Shown here: positions 41,025-54,779 of the stretch, in pieces | Layout: every line of letters starts with the position of its first letter | How positions within the stretch are numbered: the first letter of the stretch is position 1 | From: Macrotrachela quadricornifera | Taxonomy: Eukaryota > Rotifera > Eurotatoria > Philodinida > Philodinidae | Direction of reading: 5' to 3' | Assembly: GCA_022393335.1 (NCBI GenBank) | Contig: JAJEKB010000449.1 | Span: 43,634-107,633, forward strand | Length of the DNA: 64,000 bases | Program-made: the position numbers and the translations under genes | Notes under the pieces: generated by a model | What the model saw: the letters and a program-made list of their open reading frames with translations, nothing else | The model's database searches: none | What the model was told of the DNA's origin: nothing

Positions 41025-43810
41025 ATGTCAGAAAAATCGAATAGTGTAACTACCATCAATCCAATATTTCAATCAGTTGAAGAAAATGAAAATGTATTTA
41101 TAACAGAAATTAATTTTAAAAACTAATGAATAATAATATGTTTTTTTTTCTTTATTAAAGGATCCACCGTTATTTGATAATGAAGAACGATCATTTTTTA
41201 TCGAACAATCTCCATATGAAGAAGTAGCTAGTAATGTATCAAATCATGATGATCCAACAACATTATGTTTTACATTTCGTTCATTTTTTCTTGGAATTTT
41301 ATTTACCTGTGTTATATCATTTATTAATCAATTTTTTAATTTACGTACATCACCATTAAATATTGAAATGGTATTAGCACAATTATTAGCTTATCCATTA
41401 GGTAAACTATTAGCAAAAGTATTACCTACAAGAACTTTTCATTTATTTAATAAACGATGGGAATTTTCTTTTAATCCTGGTCCATTTACAATAAAAGAAC
41501 ATTGTATAATCGCAACAATGGCTGGAACAGCTACTGTGAGTTTTTAGAAAAAATAAATAACTAAACAAATTCTTTTATATTATATTTTTCAATTTTCATA
41601 GACTTGTGCTATGGGTGTTGATGTTATTATTATTCGACGTATATTTTACAAACATTCAATAAATTATGCAAGTGGTTTATTTTTTATTCTTTCATCACAA
41701 ATCCTTGGTTATGGTTTAGCTGGTTTTATGAGAAGATTTCTCGTATGGCCCGCTGCTATGATATGGCCAGCAAATTTAGTTAATTGTGCTTTATTTCGTA
41801 TATTACATACTGATGATGAAAATAGTAATGATGATGGTGATTCATACATGACTCGTTGGAAAATGTCACGCTATAATTTTTTTCTTATCGCATGTTTTTT
41901 TCAAATTTTATGGTTTTGGATACCAGGTTATATATGTCCTGTATTATCATATTTTTCATTATTTTGTGTGATTTTTCCTAATAATATTATTGTTTCACAA
42001 ATAACAGGTGTTAATGGTCTTGGATTAGGATCATTTGAATTAGATTGGAATTCATGGGTAGCATTTTTAGGTTCGCCTATTGTTGTACCATTGTGGTATG
42101 AAAATTTTTTATATTTTATCATTAAAAATGAATTTATTTATAGGGCTCAAATCAATATATTTATTGGATTTATCGTTGTTGTATGGATACTAACACCAAT
42201 TGGTTATTATTTGAATTGGTGGAGTGCAAAAGCATTTCCAATTGGTTCCTATCAAGTTTTTACTAAAGAAGGTTATCTTTATAATGTTAGTAATATACTT
42301 GATTCTCGATTACAACTTAATAAAACAGCTTATAATAGTTATGGTAAATAAAATAAATATTCAACAACTATTAAAAATTTTTTATTATGAATTCATAGGA
42401 GAAATACGATTACCATTTTTATTTGCTCTTACTTATGGAATACAATTTGCTGCTATTGCTGCTATTTTAGTTCATACTATACTTTATGATGGTGAAAAAG
42501 AAAATTTAGTTAAAATTTAATTTAAAATTTAATTTAATTTTTATTTAGGTAAAAGAATTTATAAACAATTTTATTCATCTTTAGTTGGGACAGGAAATGA
42601 TATTCATGCAAAACTTATGATTCAATATCCTGAAGTACCATCCTGGTGGTGTGTAAAGAATAAATTTCAATATAATACTTGATCCTTTTATTTTTGTATT
42701 TATAGGTATGCAACTCTTTTTATTATTACGTTTATAGTTGCAGCTCTTGTTTGTCATTTTGGTCATTTAATGCCATGGTATCTACTTTTTCGTATGTTAT
42801 TGTTTTATTATAATTTAGTGATATTTGATATTATTTTCGTTTTTGATTTAGTTGATGTAGCTATTGTTCTTATTTTTCTTTTACCAACTGGAATTTTAGT
42901 AGCATTATCAAATATAACTATTGGTAAGAGAAATTTTTAAAAGAAGAAATAGCAAATCTATATATACAATAGGATTGAATGCTTTTTCGGAATTTATTGC
43001 TGGTATGATAATTCCCGGTGATCCAATTGGTAATGTTACATTTAAAATATACGGATATATAAGTCAATCCCAAGCTATAAATTTTCTTGGATATTTAAAA
43101 CTTGGTCATTATATGAAAGTATATTATATTTATTAATAAAAAACTTTTGTTTATTTTATGTATATAAATAGATTCCTCCTCGTACAATGTTTCTTACACA
43201 AGTTATAGCAACACTTCTTAGTGGTCTTATTAATTATGCAACAGTACTTTATCTTCTAAGTCATGTTCCAAATATTTGTACGATAGAAAATTCTGAATGG
43301 AAATGTCCGGGAGCAACGACATTTTATTCTGCTTCAGTTATTTGGGGTATAATTGGTCCAATTCGAATGTTTGGTTCATCATCTATGTATTCTCCACTTC
43401 TTTTTGGTTTTCTTATTGGTGCAATATTACCTATTCCAGCTTGGTTGTTAACAAAAAAATATCCACAAAATAAATGGTTTGGATATATTCATTTTCCTAT
43501 ACTTTTATCAGGTCTTAGTCTCATACCTGTAGCACCAGCAGGTGAATATGTATCATGGTTTGCTGTTGGTTTCTTTTTTAATTTTATACTTTTTCGTTGT
43601 GCACATTCATGGTGGAAACGATATGCATTTTTATTTTCTGCAGCAATGAGTTGTGGTGTTGCAATAACTGCACTTTTCATTTTTTTTGTATTTACAAATA
43701 ATAATATATTTTTTCAAGAATGGTGGGGTACCGGTGGGATTACTGGTGATGGATGTCCATTAGCAAGTGGAAATTTTTCTGGTAATTTACCTCGTTATAA
43801 ACCTTTTTGA
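41025..43810 (+). CDS. OPT-family oligopeptide transporter (fungal/plant type)
   Basis: Ten exons, about 750 residues, with at least 12 hydrophobic segments: about 41025-41066, 41161-41536, 41602-42096, 42145-42341, 42399-42490, 42550-42646, 42707-42796, 42851-42924, 42974-43119 and 43172-43810. OPT hallmarks are present: NQFFNLR, AQLLAYPLGKLLAKVLP, FSFNPGPFTIKEH, GLGLGSFELDW, KIPPRTMFLTQV, WGIIGPIRMFG and NKWFGYIHFPILL. Known OPT proteins are proton-coupled importers of tetra- and pentapeptides, glutathione or metal chelates in the plasma membrane of fungi and plants. Animals normally use the unrelated PTR/SLC15 family, so this gene is probably a horizontal acquisition. Its short introns, AT-rich codons and intact frame match its neighbours, implying an old, functional arrival. 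The substrate cannot be told from sequence. Confidence 0.92.
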
Positions 43811-46228
43811 GGATAACTCGTTTTTTTAATAATGTATTTGATGAGGCAAGCTAAATAACTGTAATTTGCATTTCAACTTTTAATTACTTAATACGTTGTA
43901 TTGAAAAAATATAATGCATCGCAAGATATATCATGAAAATCGTTACACTTTACAAAGCAAAATTATAGGAGGATGACATAAGAAACAAAAATCTAAATCG
44001 TCCTTTATTTGAAAAAACACATTTTTGCAGTATTGAGATTTGGTCTATCAGAATTTCGTCGGTTTTGAAAACAAAAAATAGCAAATGTAAAATCAACTGT
44101 TGCCATGTAAATCATAGAATTTTTTACGATGCATCTTATGATACACGGTGAAGATAGGAGTGTCCAGAGTAGTTCAATCTTTCTCCCTAGTGAAGTTTAT
44201 GAAAGATGTATTCTTTCGAATATAAAAGTGTATTCATTTTTCGTATGAAATGTTTTGTCACATATGTCTTCTTTAGCATTATCATAGTAATACAAAATAA
44301 GTAAAATGTAAAATCTACAAAAGACAATAGTCTTTTTCAATATTCATCGATTTTCAGTAGATGCTCTATCTCTTTTATCCTTAGATTTCGAACGGAAATT
44401 TTATTTTTTTTTTGTTTTTGAGGAGTTCTTCGTTTTATTATTTATCTTGTTACTATTCATTTGGTATTTATTTTCTTTTTTTATTACAAGTCTAATCAAT
44501 GATTGATTTAATAGATAAATAAACGTGTTTTACATATTTGTTATATCTACAGTAGGTTTCAACAATCTGATATTGATTATTTCCAAAAAAAAACTATCAG
44601 TTCATACTTTTGTGTTGGCTACATAATCATTTTGACAAATTAAAATCTTATCTTTGTTATTTAGCATATAATTGTTTATCTGCATCAATAATAGAAACTA
44701 ACTTATTTAGAATATTAAAAGAATATATTTCAATTATTTCAATTACAAGGAAGATTCTGGTATATTCTAGAATCTTATAAGCGTTATTATCGATACAGTT
44801 CAGCTCTTATAATCCCGCTTGCTAAATTCTGCAATAGAACGAAGGAGAGAGGTACAAGTCATAAGTCTTTGACTTAAAATTTACACTCAATATTTTCCTC
44901 GAATATATATGTGGGTTCTGTACAATTTCATACTCCCAAAGATGGACCAAAAAGTTTTTTGTAGAAAGGGATTAAGCCTTCTTCGATAAAAATTCTAACT
45001 CTGCTACTAATGATGTATTTTGTACTTTTTAATGCAACGTATTAAATGATTAAAATATAATATTTAATGTGCGGCCATTTAGACTACTTCATTCTTTTGT
45101 ATTACCCACATTGAAAATAAAAATCATTTTTTTAAATTTTGATAATCTATCTTTTTTTTTTAAAATTCTTTGAAAAATTAATAATAATATATTAAAAAAT
45201 ATTATATTTATTATTTAATTTGAATCATTTAAATATCTATTTGAAATATTTGTATATATTCTTTATTATGATTGGTGATAACTATAGTCATTCAAGTGTG
45301 AAAATGGGTATAAATATAAATAGGGTTATGTTGAAATCATTTTCAAAAAACAAGAAAAACAACCAGCGTTCGTCTTTCATTTTATTAAAACTGTGCTAAA
45401 TTTTTATGAAATGTATTCATGCATTAAAATATTATATTTAAACGGACAATCGAGAGAAACTAAGTTTTTATTTATTTAATTAAAATATTTAATATAATTT
45501 TACAAATGGATTTGTTTTCTCAAATAAATTGCTTTTTTTATGCTGTTCAATAATATATAATGGATAGATTATCTTTTACTCATTATAAATATGTTAATGA
45601 AATTATTTCAAACAAATTTTCATCGTGTAATATACAAAATTCGTATTTATAAGACCGCTTTTTATTACATTTATTATTATATCAACAAATATATATATTA
45701 TACAAACAATGTGCCATTAATTTTTTGCAAAAAATTCGCTTACATCAAGTGTTACTATTATACTATCTCAATGAAGTCATTGAATGGTTCTATTATTAAT
45801 GTTCAAAAAAGTTATATATTAAATGAGTTCAAGGTATCATTATCTATGAAATGTATATACTTCGAATACATCGTTAATATTGTGAAAATTTTGTATTCAT
45901 AGTCAAATGAAATCTTCATTTTATATGATTTAAAAAGAGGTACTTTTTGTATTTTCATTCTTAAAATTTTTTTAAAATTATCATGATAGTCTTTGGTTTA
46001 GTTTTAGAACTATTCAACGGAAGAAAATCAAATCAATTCAAATGACATACTCTTTTTTTTGCGCGGGTGTTATTTATTTTTTTTTTAATGTCAATGTTTC
46101 TTCAATAATAATAAAATCATTTTCATTTCATATATCTTCTTAAATAAAATATAATAATACAAATTTTATATCAAAATATTTCAATAAATGACATAATTAA
46201 TCTATTTTGAATTTATATTACAGAATTC
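43811..46228. other. Intergenic region downstream of the OPT gene
   Basis: About 2.4 kb of AT-rich sequence with no supported gene. A short frame from 45560 (MDRLSFTHYKYVNEIISNKF) could be an exon of the ORF at 46229, but the only phase-compatible splice I can draw creates a stop codon, so it is not called. Confidence 0.4.
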
Positions 46229-46591
46229 ATGAATGTCAATCAAACCTCAACTAATGAAAAATGTATTTTTTCAAAAAAAAAAAATTCTCGATATATGACA
46301 ATTAATTTAAGTACAAATAAAAAAACTAATGAAAATATAAAAATAGGTAAAAATTTAAATGAAATATTAAAAGATATTGAAATATATAGAAATCAATTAT
46401 ATGATACACATGGATCAATTTATATTTATATTAATTCTTCTCAAACAAAACAATGTTATTGTAATCATAAACAATCAATTGAAATTTCTAAAAAAATTTC
46501 CGATTTTGAAAATGAATTTTATCATAATAAATTTATTGAATATGTTTATAATATTGAAAATATTAAAAATAAAAATAATATTATTCAATAA
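46229..46591 (+). CDS. Hypothetical short protein (uncertain)
   Basis: A 120-codon frame rich in Asn, Lys and Ile, with a small CYCNHK cluster near residue 71. It is preceded by tatattacag|aattc, a good splice acceptor just before the ATG, so this could be the last exon of a larger gene or a trans-spliced single-exon gene. Codon choice resembles nearby real exons. I recognise no family, and in DNA this AT-rich a 120-codon frame can arise by chance. Confidence 0.3.
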   Translation: MNVNQTSTNEKCIFSKKKNSRYMTINLSTNKKTNENIKIGKNLNEILKDIEIYRNQLYDTHGSIYIYINSSQTKQCYCNHKQSIEISKKISDFENEFYHNKFIEYVYNIENIKNKNNIIQ

Positions 46592-47642
46592 ATTCATTTA
46601 TTAATTTAGAAATAAAATGAATTTTATTTTTTAAAGATTCTGATAATATGTTTAGGAAATTTATTATATGTTTCTTTTTTTTTCTTTTCATTAAAAAAAT
46701 TAATAGATTTCATTACAGAACATTGGATATCATTAAAATCGCCAATTGTAATAATAGACTATCGTTTAAAACGGTGATTTAGTTTTCGAGATAATAGGAA
46801 ATAGTTCTGTGTGAGTTAATATATGCTCGATTGAAAAATATTTAGCAAATGTCTACTATCGGAATTTTAAAGGAACAGCACCAGGTAAAATACTTATAAC
46901 TTGTTAACGAAAAGAGCTGGAGAGCTGTGGTTTTCAGCATTCGAAAAGGGAAGTCTCGAATGCAAAGTCAGGTGAAAGTAAAAGTTTTGTTAAAGCGATT
47001 TTAGGCTAAGTCTAGCGAAACAAAGTTAGAAAGGATGTTTAAAAATAAAACTTTTTTTGCCGAAAAAATTCTCTGTTAATTCGACTTTGCTTCATTTAAG
47101 TTGGTCTAGAAGGTTTTAGAAATTTATTAGAGAGAGAACTTTTTCCGACCGAATTAGATACATTGACTCTTCTCTATCTATTCCAATTAGAATAAGTGAA
47201 TATATCATTTAAGAAATATTATGAGATATTTCTATACTAGACATTAACCATTTTCGTCATAAACACTATTTGAAAAAGTAATCTTAATATTTTGAGTAAT
47301 TTACTATCGTTTTCTTTCAAATTTTATACTATATCAATATGGACAAAGTATTTTCTTTTTAAAAGATTTAATCAAATAATTTACATACATTTAAACAAGC
47401 TTTTGCTTCAAGACAAAACAAACATATATTCTCTTATTACTAAATAGAACATAACATTATATAAAAATTTAAGTACAAAAAAAAAAAAACAAGACATCCA
47501 TCGAATGAAACATTAATGAATGCAAATAAACTTTTTTTGTTTTAACTATCTCTAATATCTGAGGATGTACAAAGTAAAAAACCAAATGAGTTATTCAAAT
47601 AATATAAACAATACGGAATATAGATAACAAATAATTGAAAAA
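46592..47642. other. Intergenic region between the short ORF and EZH
   Basis: About 1 kb. The stretch at about 46850-47160 is somewhat richer in G+C than its surroundings and might be a decayed repeat, but I could not find paired arms or a second copy in this window. Confidence 0.35.
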
Positions 47643-50600
47643 TCATAATAATAATCCATCACTCTGATTTTCATGTATATTTTTTTCAACACCAACAAAA
47701 CGTAAATGATGATTAGCTCCATAACGATAATCAAAAAATAATTCTTCTCCTGCTATTATAAAACGTTTAGAATAAATTCCAATTCTATGATCACCATTAA
47801 CCATAATAACTTTAGCATAACAATTTGGATTTATTGAATGATTTGCAAAACGTATTTTATTACCACGATATGTTGCATCAATCATATATTCTTCATTAAG
47901 ATCAAATAAATAACTTGTACCTATTCTATCATACATTCTTCCACGTAATTCACCTTCATCTTGTGTTAACTATACAAACGAAAAAAAAAAGAAAAAGAAA
48001 ATTAATTTTTTTTTAATTAAAAATTTCTGATTTGTTTTCTTTTCATCTTACAATTTCCCCACAATATTCAGCAATAAATTCATTTCGTGGAATATTAACT
48101 TGTGTAAATATTCCCCAACCAGCAACATCAGATTCTGCTAATAATAATGGTTTATGTAAACTACGTTGTATAGAAACATTATGACATGAACATAAAGATT
48201 TTGTTATTAAATCATTATTATTAATATTTCGAAAATCATCTGCACCACAATGTATACATAAATCTGGATCACATTCACGATTAGCTGCATAACATGGACA
48301 TTGTTTTGTTGTACATGATGAACGACAACGACAACCAGGAAAACGATTATCACATTTTATTAATGAACAACAACAATATTTTTCACAAAAATTACCAGAA
48401 CGAATACAATAACAATGTTCATTACATGATATTGAACGATCATGATCACATGGATAATATGTTTGACGTTTTTGTTCGGATATTAAATTATTATGATGAT
48501 TTAATAATATATGTTGATGACTACGTTGACGACGAAATGGTGAAGAATGATTACGACGAGATGATAAACAATGGTTTGTTATAGAATTATTCCTATTTAT
48601 CTTTAAAAGAAATTAAAACTATTCGTCTTCTTCTTGAAATTGAATATTCAAACAAAAGCTTACAATAACTCATTCACCTCTAGACTCTTTATAGATCATT
48701 CAACATATTTTTATTTTTATATTTGAAAGAGCAGGTGTTCCAACAAACTCTTGAAAAAATGGAAATCTATTTACATAAATGTCTGTATATGTAATCAAAA
48801 AACAACGCTTTATTAAAAAAGGGACTCTATGACGACTTGCATCTCGACGCGTTATTTGAAACAAAAAAATTTAAATATATTTACTGAGCCTAGACTGAGA
48901 AATCTTTGTACCAAGATCAAAAAATCATAAACCAAGAAAAAAGAAAAAACATTTTTCGTTTTTTTGAAAATATGCATAGTTTTCAGGAAGACGTTAACGA
49001 CAATCATCGAAAATTTTGGCCAAAAACAGGATGTCAAAGAAAAATCAAAGTAGTTTCTGAAAGATCTGAAGGCACGCTATTTTCCCATGCACTTATCTCA
49101 ATTTCGAAATTTTTGACGAAAATTGACTTTTTTTAAGGGGGAAGCTTTAAGACTTTGTGCGCAATACAAAATGTCAAGTAAAAAGTCATCTTGTTTGGTA
49201 GAAATCAGATTTCAATTTTTCTAACAATATATAAATTTCATTCAAAATACTGATCCACTTTAAAAAATCGTCTAAATTAGTTATGATTTTAAAGAAATTC
49301 TTACCAATTCTTGAGTGTTATAATTATTATTTCCATTTATCTTTTTCTCTTTATATTCATCATTAATTTTCATATCAATTGAATTAAATGATGTTATTGA
49401 TAAATGTTTTTGTAACAAAAAATTTTTTTCATTTAAATAAAACATATAAACTTGTGAACATGGTTTATCAAGTAAATCAGCAATCATACATAGATTATCA
49501 TCATAAATTGTATGAAATACTCGAAATAATGTTTTATCACTTGATAACCAATCTAATATATCATCACTTAATTTTCTTTTTATTGATGATTTAAAAAGAA
49601 AATTATTTGAATTTATTAATGAGGATAATTCTTCAGTTTTAATACGTTTTAAATAAATATCATTTATAGAAGTTTCATATGTTCTATTATCAATAAGTTC
49701 ACTATGACTTCGTTTAAGTTCAATTTTTGTTTGTTTATCTTCATACGATGAAATTAATTTTCTTCGATAACAAGAAGAATTACATGGACGATAGATTTTA
49801 TTAGAATTTTTTGATTGATTATACAAATCAGGTATAATTGATTTATCTTTATGTAAAAAACAATCATATCGATGACAACGACAACAAAAAAGCATAAAAT
49901 ATGAATGTAATGTATTTTCAACTGTTGTATCAATTGCTAATAATGGATTATCTATATTTGGAGTAAATTCTTTTGGTTGAAATCGTTTTGAATCAAATAT
50001 TGTACCAAATCGATCTCGAATTAAATCAGCAGATGATGGATAAAATTCTAGAATAGTTATTTTCATTCAATTCAATTCTATATTATATCAATTTAGATTC
50101 AATATAACATAAAATATAAGAGAAAAAAAAAGTAGATCATGAATCTTAGCTAGTATCCTGTTTATGTTATATACGATGTTCCAGAAATCCTTAGCCAAAG
50201 AAAATTGTGAATATCTTCTATATATATTTCAACTAAATGTATTGGTACTTTTATCATTGACAAAGGAATGTTGATAGTTCACTTTTATAAAGGTCTTTAA
50301 TAAAGAACTATAATCTTTCACGAATTATAAAAAAAGAATATCTCTATTTCTTTGATCAAGAATAAATAACATCCAATTTTTCGATTGATTACACACATAT
50401 ATTTATATTACAAATACATAATTTGTAACGCAATGTACCGTGAAAGTTTCAGCTATAAACAGCAAGAATTTGTTGACAAAACTATAATATTATATTTTTA
50501 TAACTTGTAAAAGATTACAGTTCTCTGTTAGAATTATTTGTAAAAAGTTTAAAACGAATTATAATAATGTTTGCGTTATGAATGTAAACTATCAATATTC

Positions 50601-51952
50601 ATTTGATTGACATATAACAGAGATATCCAAATTTTTCTTTCTCTAAGAACTTACGAGAGATCTTATACGTTATCGTCAAAGATAAAAATAACTTTTCAAC
50701 GTTTGATCGTTCCATCTCTATGACAATTTCTATTGGTTACAGTTAGATGAAGTAGATACCCATATGAATAATTCATTATTGCTATGTATCCGTCTTCCGA
50801 AAAATGTTTTGTAGATATAATAAATATTGAAAAGTATTCAATTTTAGAGTGTAAGTCTGACGGAGTATCTCCAGCAGCATTCTGTCATAGTAGGAGATAA
50901 AAACAAATATTCTTTTCTGTTTGAAAACTCGTATTTAGAGCTAGTCTCTCTCCTGACCTTTTTTTTTTAAATAAAGTCTTTTTTTTTGAATCATTGAACT
51001 TTCTATGTTTTTTTTTCGCTTAAAAAGTAAGTATTTAAAAAAAAGAAAAGAAATATTCACAACAACTATAATCATGTTTCAAAATCTTATTTATATTATT
51101 CTCTAAGAAATTTCTATATGATAAAACTAACTTACTAATTAATGTATCAAATAAATTTGATTCATCATCAGATGTCATTATTGATGAATTATAATATTCT
51201 GTTTGTTGTTTAAGATATTTTAATAATTCTAAAAGATGTTCTTCATCAAAAATAAATTCATTATTTCGATCATTTATATTTGATATTTTTGATGAATGAC
51301 ATATACGTTTTGATAGTAATGAATAAGATCGAATTGCTAGAAAAGATATATATTAAATCTAATAATAAAACAAATATTTTTTTTTTACATTGTTGTTGTT
51401 CAATGAAAGAATCAGATTGTATAGTAATAAGAAGATTTTTAATATCTTCATCATCTTCATTCAACAGAAAATCCGATAGATTTGTTAGTCTTTCACACTA
51501 AAAATAATAAAATATTATTTAAAACAATGTATTAATTATATTTAAATAATTTACTAGAAAATTTCTTTGTAATGAAATATAAGTAAACATTTTAGGTAAT
51601 TGATCAATTTGTGGTAAAATTAAAAGTGAACAAATCATTTTATCTCCAGTTATTTCATCGAAAGAACAACATGTATACAGTGGTGATTTATCATCCTTTA
51701 TCATTGGTTCACATATTATACGTGGCCTACATAATTTATTATACGTTTCAGCAATGTTTATAAGAAGTGGTCTTTAACAAAAAAAAAATCATTCTTTCAA
51801 TCCGTAAATATAAAGATATTAATTAATACTTACATAACCTCACTTTTTTGTTTTAAATCAATTATATGACATACATATTTAAGTGCTAGTTCAATTCGAT
51901 CTTTCCAAATTGAATCGATTATGTTATTCGTATTAACAATAGTAGTTGTCAT
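47643..51952 (-). CDS. EZH: EZH/E(z)-type histone H3K27 methyltransferase
   Basis: Seven exons, about 730 residues, close to human EZH2. Start ATG at 51952; exons about 51837-51952, 51555-51775, 51390-51500, 51135-51340, 49304-50047, 48055-48600 and 47643-47970; TGA at 47643-47645. The N-terminal exons hold [12 protein letters not shown] and [15 protein letters not shown], matching PRC2-binding parts of EZH2. Next comes [20 protein letters not shown] (MCSS/SANT2 entry), then the Cys-rich CXC domain ([39 protein letters not shown]). The SET domain has [35 protein letters not shown] and [12 protein letters not shown], so the cofactor and catalytic motifs are intact. It is the catalytic subunit of Polycomb repressive complex 2, which makes H3K27me3. 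Two long introns (about 50048-51134 and 48601-49303) stand out. Confidence 0.95.
48601..49303 (-). other. 0.7 kb intron of the EZH gene
   Basis: The donor follows codons for NTQEL and the acceptor AAAG precedes [10 protein letters not shown] (phase 0). The interior is non-coding. About 48980-49200 is less AT-rich and may be an old repeat, but no partner copy or paired arms was found here. Confidence 0.45.
50048..51134 (-). other. 1.1 kb intron of the EZH gene
   Basis: The donor GTAAGT follows LFDTLI and the acceptor TCTAG precedes [13 protein letters not shown]. The phase-1 join makes a Lys codon and restores the KFP-like motif seen in EZH2. Nothing else is recognised inside. Confidence 0.5.
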
Positions 51953-52746
51953 ATTTTAATAACTAGATATATTCTATTTTTAATATTTTCTTCATTATTT
52001 AAAATAGTACAAAAGAAAAACAAAATCTACATGTAATAGAATGGAAGAAGGAACATTAGATGCATTAAATATAATTAAATTTTAATTACTTTTTCTTTGA
52101 ATATAAACTATAATGAATATAACAATAAGACAATAAATAATATGGATGGCGCTAGATTATAAAAAAAATTCTAAACCAATGGAAATAACAAAAGTTCATA
52201 TAAAATATTCGTTATATTTCTTAAAGAAAAGTTTTTTTATCTTTTAAATTTTATTAGATTCATATTTTCAATAAAAGTTTAACTATGTTTTGCCAATAAA
52301 AAAAATAGAAACTATTCACAAATATCTTTAATTTCAATCAATAATGTATTTAAAAAAATTTTTCAATTATTACTCTTTTATTTTTCATTAATTATAAAAA
52401 TGAATGAATAAATAATCAAAACTTTTCATTAATATCTATATATATATAAATGACATATTTTTTGATGATTTAATACAAGTTTCCGCATAAAAATCTTTCA
52501 TTCAAACTCAAGCGGCATCTATTGTTCAAGAATTATTTATTGGTTTATAGAATGAACTGTTGAAAAATTAGTGAGAAACAACAACAAACAAACTCATCCT
52601 ACTGTTTCGATTAGTTTATTAACCATCGAGGTTATTAATTGATTTCAATAGTAGATTTTTCTATCATTTTTTATTTTCTAGATTATTCTTTTATTATTTA
52701 TTAATATTTTTTGTACTTAGAAAGATAAAGATTATAAATTCTAATA
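51953..52746. promoter_or_regulatory. Divergent promoter region of EZH and the RING-H2 gene
   Basis: A 794-bp AT-rich gap between opposite start codons, with a (ta)n run near 52436-52448. No specific element can be named. Confidence 0.35.
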
Positions 52747-54282
52747 ATGCCACCAATACAACCACCATCAATGGCGACACGTAAACGTACGCGATCAACA
52801 AATATTTCAGAAAATAATATTGATCATCAACAAGCAACATCATCAAATACAATACCAACAATAACAGCAACATCAGTTAATATGTCATCTCTTCCAACAA
52901 ATACAGTTACTGCTAATGCTCCACCGAAACGACAACGTAATAATCCACCATTGACAGGTCCACCTCCACCTGTTCTACCACGTACGAGTTATTCATTTCG
53001 AAATCGTTCCTTAACACCTGATCCTCGTCATCCAATAACAAGATTTCCATCTCTTCATACGCCACCTTCAAGATCAACAAATCGACAACGATATAATTTA
53101 CGCCCACGCCGTCCACAATCACAAGTTCGTCTGCCTCAAGTTCCAACACCGCATCCTATAATAGCACCACGTCGTATTCATCGTCCAATTCCACCTATTG
53201 CTCAAACAACATCATCAACATCATCATTTACAAATATTACCCAATCATCATCTGTACTAATTCAACCATCTCCTCCGCCTCCTCCTCCACCACTACCACC
53301 ACCGCCATTACCAGCTCCTATTGCTCCATTAATTCCATCAGCTCCATTTTCAATACCACCTGTGATTCATCCAAGACAATATCGTCTTGTTTATATATCT
53401 GATGATGATAATGAACCCCCAGCAACAGCAACTCTTGTTAATACAACATTTAATTTAGTTACAGATGATGAAGATGATGAACATATAAGATCACAAACTA
53501 TTCGTCATCGAACATCAAGATCAATATCTGGCGCTGGTCTTAATACACGGTAAATTACATTAAAACAAAAAGAATTATATATTAATTTTATTCTTTATTA
53601 TATATTTTTTTTAATTTATAGATTACGTACACCTGGTGTAGCTCCATCAAGTGCAACAAGTACATCATCATCATCAAGTTCATCTAGTTCAACAACAACA
53701 ATAAATACTCAAGATTTTATTGATGGTGTTGCACATGTACGTTTAAATCGTGCTATTGAAATTGTTATTGATTCAATTCAATCACTCGAAGGTGCTGTAA
53801 ATAATTTTGATCAACTTATTTTTGGTCTTATTTATGGTCGTTCGGGTACAAGAACTGGTCTTGGGACTATTGAGGTAAAACAAATAGAATTTTCAATTAA
53901 TTATTTTAAATTAAAAATTTAAGGGTATGATACATTTATCACGTATACTTAATCTTAATGTACCAGCACATTTAAGTCAAGCTGAAATTGATGCATTACC
54001 AAAAATAATTTTTGTTAATAAAACTGGTCCAACAGCATCAATACTTTTAGCTGAAAAATGTCCGATATGTTTAACTGAATTTGATGATCAAGAAACAATA
54101 AATAAATTACATTGTACACATTTATTTCATTTACAATGTATTTCAACGTGGCTCAGTGTATGTTGAATATTTTTTTAAAAGAAATATAAAAAAAACAATT
54201 TCTCTTTTTTTTAATCTAAAAATTTATTTTATAGGAAAATGATTCATGTCCAACATGTCGTCGGAAAGTAATGGGTGAATAA
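52747..54282 (+). CDS. RING-H2 E3 ubiquitin ligase with a Pro-rich N-terminus
   Basis: Four exons (52747-53549, 53622-53874, 53924-54157, 54235-54282) give 445 residues and join in phase. The first ~270 residues are Pro/Ser/Thr/Arg-rich and probably disordered, with an eight-proline run, polar basic patches (YNLRPRRPQSQVR) and two acidic patches (YISDDDN, VTDDEDDE). A helical middle (VRLNRAIEIVIDSIQSLEG) follows. The C-terminal RING-H2 reads CPIC-x14-CTHLFHLQC-x10-CPTC, preceded by IDALPKIIF, a typical lead-in. This is the RNF38/RNF44/Praja-like class of E3 ligases, but the exact orthologue is not clear. The intron after WLS falls inside the RING, and the last exon encodes only ENDSCPTCRRKVMGE. 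Confidence 0.82.
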
Positions 54283-54746
54283 AAATAGAAATTTATACAA
54301 AAAAATATAATGAAGACAAACAGATTTATTTATTTGTATGCCATATTTAATTATATATGGAATCTTTTTTTGCTTTTTGTTTTCATTTTTCTCGAATTAA
54401 CAATCTCAAAACAGAAAAATAAAAAATATATATATGAAAGTCCCGGTGAGAGTTTGTCTCTCGCTATACTCAATCTTTATTCTTTTGTACAAAAGTGTAT
54501 GAGCGAGAGATTTATATATGTATGTATTCGTTCCAACTTTGTTTTTCTTGCTAATTTTAATATATGTTCCTCTTTTCTTATTCTCTTTTCGTTTTTTTTT
54601 ATGTAAAATTAGCATAATATACACTCTTATATTCTTTTTTGTTTTTTGCATTTATGAGTGTGTGTGTATTTTCTGATGTTGATATATTTGATTATTTAGT
54701 AGAATGTTTTTTGTGTGCGTGTGTGAAAGCAGCAACTAAATATACA

Positions 54747-54779
<33 letters not shown>

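Noticed and set aside
45560..45650. Possible first exon (MDRLSFTHYKYVNEI) for the ORF at 46229
   Set aside because: The only phase-compatible donor (GTAATA after TCGT) produces a stop codon at the junction.
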